Of a stretch of 5,447 bases of DNA, positions 1 through 5,447 are shown in pieces. The DNA is taken from assembly GCA_009885605.1 (NCBI GenBank), contig VFKK01000026.1, forward strand, positions 1 through 5,447, given 5' to 3'. A program made the translations under genes and the position numbers. The first letter of the stretch is position 1. Every line of letters begins with the position of its first letter. The stretch comes from Cyclobacteriaceae bacterium (GTDB lineage: Bacteria > Bacteroidota > Bacteroidia > Cytophagales > Cyclobacteriaceae). Below the pieces are notes generated by a model that saw only the letters and a list, made by a program, of their open reading frames with translations, was not told the DNA's origin and did no database searches.

Positions 1-526
1 GTCCGATGGGAAAAAGTGCTTTCGCAAGCTGTTCCTGACTCAATTGACAAAGGAAATAGCTCTGATCCTTATTTGGATCGGCTCCTGCAAGTAATTGATA
101 AACTGGTTTTCCTTCAACTTTCAATTCTCCCTTTTGACAATAATGACCTGTGGCTACGAAGTCTGCTTTTAGCTTTTGCGCAGCTTTCAGAAAAATATCA
201 AACTTGATTTCACGGTTGCAAAGAATGTCAGGATTAGGAGTTCTACCTGCTTCATACTCTGAAAACATGTAATCGACAATTCGCTCACGGTAGTCTTCGC
301 TGAGATCAATGGCCTGAAATGGGATTCCGAGTTTCTGGGCGACCAACATTGCGTCTGTTGAGTCTTCCATCCAGGGGCAATCATTGGAAATGGTGACTGA
401 TTCATCGTGCCAGTTCTTCATGAACATTCCGATGACTTCATAGCCTTGCTCGAGGAGGAGGTGAGCTGCTACTGAACTATCTACGCCGCCTGAAAGGCCG
501 ACGACTACTCTTTGTTTTGTATTCAT
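1..526 (-). CDS. mnmA: tRNA-specific 2-thiouridylase MnmA, N-terminal 175 codons (3' end outside window)
   Basis: MnmA activates U34 of tRNA-Lys, -Glu and -Gln with ATP and replaces O2 with sulfur delivered as a cysteine persulfide; it acts in the cytoplasm. The frame is open from an ATG at 526-524 to the window edge. Seen in the translation: the PP-loop ATP-binding motif SGGVDSSV (residues 12-19), the stretch NWHDESVTISNDCPW (38-52), the signature GRTPNPDILCNREIKF (94-109), ATGHY (125-129) and DQSYFLCQLSQEQL (154-167). By comparison with E. coli MnmA (Asp99, Cys102), D100 and C103 are the first catalytic pair. The second catalytic Cys would lie beyond the window, since the family is about 360 residues long and only about half is present. 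No Shine-Dalgarno sequence precedes the ATG, as is common in Bacteroidota. A 7-bp hairpin ends 13 bases upstream of the start. The gene is separated from ggt by 179 bases and is probably transcribed on its own. Confidence 0.95.
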   Translation of the reverse strand, partial: MNTKQRVVVGLSGGVDSSVAAHLLLEQGYEVIGMFMKNWHDESVTISNDCPWMEDSTDAMLVAQKLGIPFQAIDLSEDYRERIVDYMFSEYEAGRTPNPDILCNREIKFDIFLKAAQKLKADFVATGHYCQKGELKVEGKPVYQLLAGADPNKDQSYFLCQLSQEQLAKALFPIG

Positions 527-539
527 TTGACGTAATAAT

Positions 540-560
540 TAATGGATTCAAGGTCCATTA
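540..560 (-). repeat. Inverted repeat / hairpin just upstream of mnmA
   Basis: On the minus strand TAATGGA (560-554) and TCCATTA (546-540) are perfect reverse complements, 7 bp each, separated by the 7-base loop CCTTGAA. The downstream arm ends 13 bases before the mnmA ATG, so it would lie in the 5' leader if the transcript starts upstream of it. It could be a leader hairpin affecting initiation or a protein-binding palindrome. The stem is short and AT-rich, so chance is possible. Confidence 0.35.
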
Positions 561-684
561 GGTTACAAGTACTGCGAGAACAATGATTCAAAGTGAATTG
601 GTTCTTAGCAAAGCGAAATTAAGGATTTGAAAATTGAAAGATGAGAAAATAAAGAGTTAACGAATGATTTGAGTGAATGGAGGA

Positions 685-705
685 TTTTCGAGCCAGACTC
701 AAAAA
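685..705 (-). terminator. Possible weak terminator hairpin directly after ggt
   Basis: On the minus strand TTTTTGAG (705-698) can pair with CTCGAAAA (692-685) across the 5-base loop TCTGG, giving 8 bp with one G-U pair. The stem begins with the base immediately after the ggt stop codon. The G-U pair forms only in the minus-strand transcript, so that strand forms the better hairpin. The stem is AT-rich and no U-run follows it, so it does not look like a strong intrinsic terminator. Confidence 0.3.
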
Positions 706-2418
706 TCAAAATCCAACAGCCTTATCGTCACCGCGCGGATCTGCTCCGCCTTCCAATTTACCCGTTGGAAGTACCAGAATAGCATCCACTTTTCCGATGA
801 TGGGATTGTTATTTTCCTGAATGAGGTAGCCTTTCAGTTTCAATTTGCTGATCAATGCAGAATCAAAAGATGCTGGTTCAAAACTCACCAAATCCGGCAA
901 CCATTGGTGATGAAATCGGGGAGCATTAACAGCTTCCTGCATGCCCATCCCAAATTCGTAGACATTCAAAATCGTCTGTAAGACAGAGGTGATGATTGTT
1001 GATCCTCCCGGCGTTCCAATCACCATCCAAAGCTTCCCGTCTTTTTCGACAAGTGTGGGAGTCATAGAGCTCAACATTCTCTTACCGGGAGCGATGCTAT
1101 TGGCTTCAGCCCCAACTAATCCAAACATATTCGGAACTCCGGCTTTTGAGCTGAAGTCATCCATTTCGTTATTCATGAAAAATCCAAGCTCATCGATGTA
1201 TACCTTTGAGCCATAGGCTCCATTCAAAGTGGTAGTGACGGAAACCGCATTTCCCTCTGCGTCCACAATGGAATAATGGGTTGTTTCCATACTTTCTGCG
1301 AAAGCAATTTCACCCTCTTTGATGTCGGAAGATTTGGTGGCCAGATCAAAACTGAAGCTTGACATTCTCGATTTCAGGTAGTCTGCATTCAGCAAATCAT
1401 TTACCGGGATTTTCACAAAATCCGGATCACCCAGGAAGAAATTCCGATCTGCATAAGCTCTTCTTTCTGCTTCAACCAGAAGTTGAACATGTTCCGGTGA
1501 ATGGTGTCCATAGGATTTTAAATCATAGGGCTCGACCATTTTCATGATTTGAGCGAGTGTGATTCCGCCTGAGCTGGGAGGAGCCATAGAGATGATTTTC
1601 AAATCTTTATAGGGGAATACAATTGGATCTCTCCAAGCTGCTTCGTATTCTGCAAGATCTTCTTCTGTGATGATTCCGCCTTTGTCTTGCATATGCTTTG
1701 CAAGTATTTTGGCTGTTTCGCCTTTGTAAAACTCATCTCTTCCATTGGCAGCAATCCTGCTCAGCGTTTCGGCCAAAACCGGGATTTTCAAGGTGTCTCC
1801 GGCTTTCAGTTCTTTGGCAAAAAAAGTCTCCGGCCCATTCACGTCGATAAAAGTTTGACGGGCTTTTTGAAGTCTTTCAGCTTGTTTTTCGGTAATGACA
1901 AAACCTCTTTTTGCCAATTCAATGACTGGCTGAAGAATTTCTGCAGGAGTCAGTTTCCCGAATTTTTCCTGTGCCTCAAAGATTCCGGCGATTGTTCCTG
2001 GTACTCCGGAAGCCATTGCGCCCTGCGTGCTCAACCCGGGAATTACATCACCCCTCTCATCCAAGTACATGTCTCCTGAAGCTGCTCTCGGTGCCTTTTC
2101 ACGGTAATCAATCGAACCAACAGAGCCATCAGCCATTCGGTAAACCATGAAACCGCCGCCACCAAGATTTCCTGCGAAAGGAAAGGTCACTGCTAACGCC
2201 ATTTCAGTCGCCATCATCGCATCAAACGCATTTCCACCTTTTCGGATTATCTCCAAACCAATTGCAGATGCCTCCTCACGAGCGGAAACAACCATTGCTT
2301 TTTCACCGATCAATCCTTGAATTTTTTCAGTCTCTGGTTCTTGCTTTCCGCAGGAAAAACTGGCAAAACTGAAAGCAATCAAGATCAGAAAGCTTCCATT
2401 GGATCGGGTATTAATCAT
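706..2418 (-). CDS. ggt: Gamma-glutamyltransferase (GGT, Ntn-hydrolase), predicted lipoprotein
   Basis: GGT cleaves the gamma-glutamyl bond of glutathione and related compounds by hydrolysis or transpeptidation, outside the cytoplasm. The 570-residue product has normal family length and looks intact. Residues 1-22 are a hydrophobic signal peptide ending FASFSC; C23 may be lipidated, although Ser at -3 makes the lipobox imperfect. Aligned from memory to E. coli GGT, T379 (in ETTHYSIVD) is the self-cleavage site and nucleophile starting the small subunit. Other matching residues are R106 (DYRE), T397 and N399, E418 and D421 (NNEMDDF), S450/S451 (LSSM) and G471/G472 (TPGGS). The lid-loop region at about 425-447 is present, and the C-terminus ADPRGDDKAVGF is typical. 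The ATG at 2418-2416 overlaps the peptidase stop as ATGA, which suggests one operon and translational coupling; no Shine-Dalgarno sequence is visible. Confidence 0.96.
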   Translation of the reverse strand: MINTRSNGSFLILIAFSFASFSCGKQEPETEKIQGLIGEKAMVVSAREEASAIGLEIIRKGGNAFDAMMATEMALAVTFPFAGNLGGGGFMVYRMADGSVGSIDYREKAPRAASGDMYLDERGDVIPGLSTQGAMASGVPGTIAGIFEAQEKFGKLTPAEILQPVIELAKRGFVITEKQAERLQKARQTFIDVNGPETFFAKELKAGDTLKIPVLAETLSRIAANGRDEFYKGETAKILAKHMQDKGGIITEEDLAEYEAAWRDPIVFPYKDLKIISMAPPSSGGITLAQIMKMVEPYDLKSYGHHSPEHVQLLVEAERRAYADRNFFLGDPDFVKIPVNDLLNADYLKSRMSSFSFDLATKSSDIKEGEIAFAESMETTHYSIVDAEGNAVSVTTTLNGAYGSKVYIDELGFFMNNEMDDFSSKAGVPNMFGLVGAEANSIAPGKRMLSSMTPTLVEKDGKLWMVIGTPGGSTIITSVLQTILNVYEFGMGMQEAVNAPRFHHQWLPDLVSFEPASFDSALISKLKLKGYLIQENNNPIIGKVDAILVLPTGKLEGGADPRGDDKAVGF

Positions 2419-2603
2419 GGTTGAGGAACGAGAAGGGTGGAATTGAAGAGTTTGAGGATCCGCTTATATTCGTCAGTCCAGGAGCTCGGCTCCACAAAAC
2501 CGTGGTCCTCAACGGGGTAGATTGCCATCTCCCAATTATCTTTTTTGAGTTCGATCAATCGCTGCGAAAGCCTGACAACATCCTGAAAATGGACATTTAC
2601 ATC
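2415..2603 (-). pseudogene. Out-of-frame C-terminal end of the S9 peptidase
   Basis: These 62 codons plus stop, starting DVNVHFQDVV, contain the catalytic Asp (first residue) and His (EDHGF) of the S9 hydrolase domain and its last helix (WTDEYKRILKLF). They are not a separate gene: the sequence continues the upstream frame exactly if one base is removed at about 2606. An ATG at 2606-2604 is an accidental in-frame start created by the insertion. The stop codon TGA at 2417-2415 overlaps the ggt start. Confidence 0.9.
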
Positions 2604-2610
2604 CATCCAT
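2601..2610 (-). other. Single-base insertion (frameshift site) in the S9 peptidase
   Basis: The minus strand reads GGAATGGATGGATGTAAATG here, with ATGG repeated in tandem. Removing the A at 2606 gives GGA ATG GTG GAT GTA, encoding GMVDVNV, which matches the S9 motif HGxxDxNVHFQ. Removing G2607 instead gives GMMDVNV, so the exact base is ambiguous by one. The cause may be a natural mutation through slippage or a sequencing or assembly error. Confidence 0.88.
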
Positions 2611-4817
2611 TCCGTGAGCCATGAGCAGATTTCCTTTCAGGCCTTCGGCAAAATAAATCGGGGAGGAGCGACGGTAAGCAATCGGATCCTCTTCCGGTGT
2701 GTTGAGAATATTGGCGGTGTAACCGTGATTGTAATGCGCCCAATCCGTCACAGACCGAAGTGCAGCACCGGATTTGAATACCTCGGGGGCCTTGAAGAGT
2801 CCCATCAAAGTGATAAATCCACCGTAGCTTCCTCCGTAAATCCCTATCCTTCCGGCATCCACTCCATGGGAATTCACCAGGAATTTTACTCCGTCAACCT
2901 GATCTGAAAGGTCTTTCCCGCCCATGTGACGATAGATTCCTGTTCTCCAGTCACGTCCATATCCAGAGGATGCCCGGTAATCTATATCCAAGACGGTGTA
3001 TCCCAAATCGGTCAAAAGATTGTGGAACATGTATTCACGAAAATAGGTACTCCACCATTTGTGCACGTTTTGGAGATAGCCTGCTCCATGGACAAAAATC
3101 ACTGCGGCCCCATTCTTTTTAGCAGGTTCGGGCAAATAAAGTCGAGCTGGAACTTGAGCCCCATCTTCGGCCGTGAAGTGTACGATCTGAGGATCTTTCC
3201 AGGAATAGGCTTTGAATTCAGCACTTTGGCCGGCTGTTAGTTGAGTGGCTTTGGCACCGACTTTAGCATCCTGAATGAAAAGTTCGGTGGGTTGATTGCT
3301 GTAGGAGAAGAGAATCGCAAGTTTCTTTTCATCCGGTGAAAGAGTGACCTCATTATTTCCGGTCATGGAAGTGAGTTTTTCCATCTTTCCGCCCATCAGG
3401 GGCATGCGATAAAAGTGCCTTTCACCCGGATCGACTTCAGAGGTGGTGAGGTACCAGAACTTTTTATCCCTTGAAATAAACGGATCAAAAACCTCGTATT
3501 TACCATTCGTAAGTGCAATTTTCTTACCAGTGCTTGCATTCAGCAAATAGAGATGTGAATAACCTGTAGCCTCTGATTGGAAGTAAATATGTTCATTATC
3601 AGGAAGCCAACCCAATACTCCGCCGCCGAAAGCGCCACCGATCCCGGGACCACCAACCCATGCCTCGTCACGCTGACGATCGAGAGTTTTCAAAACACCG
3701 GTTTGGAGATTTACCTCGGCTATCCATCGGTCTTTATTGTCAAAAGACCGAATCTGCATAATTGCTCGTTTCCCGTCCGGAGAAAAATTCAGACTCGATA
3801 ATGTCAATTCCCTTTCTTTTGGCTCCCAGCTTTTCTCAGGATAGTCTTTTACATAATCAGGTAAATCTTTGATACCGGGGAGATTGGCTGTACTGACAAA
3901 ATAAACAGTGTCAAGGGTGAGGTCATAGATTCCGATCTCAGTTTTGCTTGGAGCAATTCCAACTTTTGTCCGCGAGTTCAGGTCTTCGGTGTATCCGGAT
4001 GACGCAGTGTAGTCCGGAACTTTTGTGTTTTTGTTGCTAGCTGGTGGAGTGAAAATCGCGAATGTCGCAAAGTTTTTGTCAGGAGAAATCTGAAGATTGG
4101 AGATGTTTTTGCCTTCTGTATAAAAGGCAAAAGCCTTACTGCTTTGGTTTGCAAGAGATTCACGATAAGTACGGGATAGTTTTTTCGCCTCCTCGCGCTC
4201 TTGAACTTCTCGGAGCAAGTTTAGATTTTCCGCCTCCAGAAATCCTGGTTTTTTTGCTTCAAGCGGGCTTCTATTAAATGCCTTAGCACCTGGAACTATA
4301 TTGGTTGCTTTGCCAATGTTTTTTGAAATGCGGTTGAGAACATAAATATTTCCGGATGAGTTGAAGGAAATTTCACTCTCATTAGCCAGAAACTTCGGGT
4401 TGTTGAATTCCTCAAACCATTCAAGCAAGACTACCGGATTTCCCACAGGTGGTGAATCCATCATCAGGTTATTTCCTTCCCGATAAAGCCGAAGACTTTT
4501 GTCACGATTGAAAGACGCATTGGATTTAATCAATCCTTTTGCTTCCGGCCAATGAACTTTCTGGATTTGCGAAGGATTGTCCAGATTGATTTTATAGAGA
4601 GAATCAGTAGGATCCTGGTCCTTGTTATATTGAAAAAATAGCTGCTTTCCGTCATCTCCCCATAAAGCAGCAGAAGGAAAAGTTCCCATCCACTTCGGAT
4701 CCCGCATGATGTATTCAACACTTAAGGGTGATTGGGCATTTGCTTCGAAAAGGGCAATAAAAAGCAAAGGCAGAAATAGAAATTTTCGCTGCATCATTAT
4801 TTTAAGTCTTTGGGATT

Positions 4818-5153
4818 TCAATTGGTAGCGTTCATAAACTTGATCAACTCTTCCTCAATGACCAAAAGTTGGCTTTGCAGGGTTTGATTAAGTTCATGTG
4901 AGTTTTCGATGTCTGATTCCATTTCTTCTAAGATTTTCCTGGTTTTCAGCGCACCTATATAACTCATACTTGGTTTGGATTTATGACAGGTCTTTTTGAT
5001 TGTTTTAAAATCATCAACAAGAAAAAACTGATTAAGTCCCTTGAGTTCTTTGAGGTTAATATCAATGATTATCTGAACCATTTCCTTGAGCATAACTGGG
5101 TCATCATCCCCGAAATACTGTAAAATGGTTTTTTCATTTATGAGTCGATACAT
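4818..5153 (-). CDS. Hpt (histidine phosphotransfer) domain protein
   Basis: A stand-alone Hpt protein passes a phosphoryl group between a histidine kinase or receiver domain and another receiver in the cytoplasm. From ATG 5153 it has 111 residues, all one Hpt four-helix bundle. It opens MYRLINEKTILQYFGDDDP, with a helix rich in Met/Ile/Leu (VMLKEMVQIIIDIN), then TCHKSKPSMSYIGA with the phospho-acceptor H57 (H78 in the longer frame). Most family members have HKLKG; HKxKPS with a following M-x-x-x-G fits variants I know from Bacteroidota. The frame can extend to a GTG at 5216, adding 21 residues, but the domain begins naturally at the ATG, and the GTG lies next to the IS end. No kinase or receiver is in the window. 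The stop is 20 bases before the peptidase ATG, so the two may be co-transcribed. Partner and output are unknown. Confidence 0.75.
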   Translation of the reverse strand: MYRLINEKTILQYFGDDDPVMLKEMVQIIIDINLKELKGLNQFFLVDDFKTIKKTCHKSKPSMSYIGALKTRKILEEMESDIENSHELNQTLQSQLLVIEEELIKFMNATN

Positions 5154-5218
5154 GGTTTGGTTAAAGAATCTTTTTAATGAATAAAAATCAGCTGCTACCT
5201 TTTTGATAAAATTCACTA
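5154..5218 (-). promoter_or_regulatory. Remaining leader of the Hpt gene, cut by the IS
   Basis: Only about 65 bases of host sequence lie between the Hpt ATG and the inferred IS end. They are AT-rich on the minus strand, with no TTTG-containing -33/-7 pair of the Bacteroidota type and no Shine-Dalgarno sequence near the ATG. The native promoter may have been separated from the gene by the insertion; alternatively the IS supplies transcription. This is inference. Confidence 0.3.
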
Positions 5219-5447
5219 CTGTCCGACTAAAATAGGCTATTTGTGATAAAGGTTGGAATTTGGTTTACATGGGTACTTTTTTCAAGAAATCTTAAGTGCA
5301 AGCCCACTAGGTTTGAAAAAGTGCTGTTTGGTATGATTCTAAGAGTTTTTCCTGGAGTTCTTTGTCAGGGTTGTTGAGGAAGTTGGTTAGGTGGACGTAG
5401 CTGGTAAGGTGAAACCTGGTTATGGCTACCATATTTGAAAAGGCCCA
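5219..5447 (-). mobile_element. End of an insertion sequence (probably IS4-type), truncated by the window edge
   Basis: This holds the C-terminal end of a transposase followed by about 87 non-coding bases up to the inferred tip. I place the tip at about 5219, where the + strand starts CTGTCCGACTAAAATAGG, because this resembles an IS terminus and host-like sequence begins beyond it. A palindrome AAATAG-G-CTATTT (5230-5242) lies just inside the tip. The other end, its inverted repeat and the target duplication are outside the window, so the boundary is uncertain by several bases. Confidence 0.6.
5307..5447 (-). CDS. Transposase C-terminus (IS4-type DDE family likely), 5' part outside window
   Basis: The frame is open from the window edge (TGG at 5447) to TAG at 5309-5307, giving 46 residues. 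It starts WAFSNMVAITRFHLTSYVHL and goes on to NFLNNPDKELQEKL. The pattern WAFSNMVAxxRxHLTSY followed by LxxFLxNP is what I recall at the end of Bacteroidota IS4-type transposases, downstream of the catalytic Glu. The DDE residues themselves are not in the window, so family assignment rests on this tail only. It would be part of the enzyme that cuts and joins the ends of its own IS. Confidence 0.65.
   Translation of the reverse strand, partial: WAFSNMVAITRFHLTSYVHLTNFLNNPDKELQEKLLESYQTALFQT

Larger units (their letters stand above)
527..705. other. Intergenic region between ggt and mnmA
   Basis: These 179 bases hold no convincing open reading frame. On the minus strand the stretch is pyrimidine-rich in the middle (about 605-660). 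It must hold the mnmA promoter if mnmA is not read through from ggt. The best match to the Bacteroidota -7 element (TAnnTTTG) near mnmA is TCACTTTG at 596-589, one mismatch, but no TTTG-type -33 element sits at the right spacing, so I do not call a promoter. Two small inverted repeats (540-560 and 685-705) are listed separately. Confidence 0.5.
2415..4797 (-). pseudogene. Secreted S9-family (DPP4/prolyl oligopeptidase-like) serine peptidase, frameshifted near the C-terminus
   Basis: S9 peptidases cut peptides, often after proline or as dipeptidyl peptidases; this one is exported. I place the start at ATG 4797 (or 4794). The longer frame to 4821 starts with TTG and adds eight residues ahead of a normal signal peptide (MMQRKFLFLPLLFIALFEANA, cleavage before QSP). 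Numbering below is from the TTG. A beta-propeller covers about 50-540, with blade motifs such as FSPDG (346-350) and LSPDE (494-498). The alpha/beta-hydrolase domain follows, with HGAGY (578-582), DYRASSGYG (614-622) and GGSYGG (663-668, nucleophile S665). After M738 an extra base at about 2606 shifts the frame: 23 unrelated residues follow to a stop at 2538-2536. The correct tail continues in the next frame with D740 (VDVNVHFQD) and H773 (EDHGF), to a stop at 2417-2415. Corrected, it has about 793 residues and a full triad spaced as in DPP4. Exact substrate specificity is unknown. Confidence 0.9.

Noticed and set aside
1..20. Shared short strings GTCCGA and AAAAAGTGCT near both ends of the window (1-20 and 5221-5325)
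   Set aside because: The copy at 1-20 is mnmA coding sequence (KALFPIG); the strings are short, differently arranged, and fit chance rather than an IS repeat.
673..2079. Plus-strand open frames of 62-130 codons inside ggt
   Set aside because: They lie opposite the strongly supported ggt coding frame and show no recognisable motif; they are shadows.
2536..2610. Programmed ribosomal frameshifting as the explanation of the peptidase frame change
   Set aside because: No recognised +1 shift signal or slippery site is visible at the junction, and the S9 family is normally encoded in a single frame; a simple insertion explains it.
2421..3801. Plus-strand open frames inside the S9 peptidase
   Set aside because: They are antisense to a well-recognised protein family and their translations show no domain.
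4795..4821. TTG at 4821 as the peptidase start
   Set aside because: It would place eight extra polar residues before an already complete signal peptide starting at ATG 4797/4794, and it overlaps the Hpt stop codon.
5154..5216. GTG at 5216 as the Hpt start
   Set aside because: It adds 21 residues not expected in a single Hpt domain and lies beside the IS tip; ATG 5153 matches the domain start. It cannot be fully excluded.

Overview
The window looks like chromosomal DNA of a member of the Bacteroidota, probably of the Cytophagales/Cyclobacteriaceae type. This is inferred from protein style only: the MnmA sequence has the NWHDESVTISNDCPW stretch, the S9 peptidase has an N-terminus of the SVEYIMRDPKWMG type, the Hpt domain reads HKSKPS, and the starts lack clear Shine-Dalgarno sequences. 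All recognisable genes lie on the minus strand, so transcription runs from high to low coordinates.

In the direction of transcription the layout is as follows. (1) 5447 to about 5219 is the end of an insertion sequence: the last 46 codons of a transposase, probably IS4-type, then about 87 bases of IS end. (2) 5153-4818 is a small orphan Hpt (histidine phosphotransfer) protein whose upstream region is cut short by the IS. (3) 4797-2415 is a secreted S9-family (DPP4/prolyl oligopeptidase-like) serine peptidase carrying one extra base at about 2606. The extra base throws the last 62 codons out of frame and separates the catalytic Asp and His from the nucleophile Ser. (4) 2418-706 is an intact gamma-glutamyltransferase with a lipoprotein-like signal peptide; its start overlaps the peptidase stop as ATGA. 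(5) 705-527 is an intergenic stretch with two small inverted repeats. (6) 526-1 is the N-terminal half of mnmA (tRNA 2-thiouridylase), running off the window.

The peptidase and GGT are probably one transcription unit for breaking down peptides and gamma-glutamyl compounds (such as glutathione) outside the cytoplasm. Hpt sits 20 bases upstream of the peptidase and may be co-transcribed with them. mnmA is a separate housekeeping gene. The two most notable points are the frameshift at the peptidase active site and the IS about 65 bases upstream of the Hpt start. I did not find a convincing new multi-gene system; the genes belong to known families.
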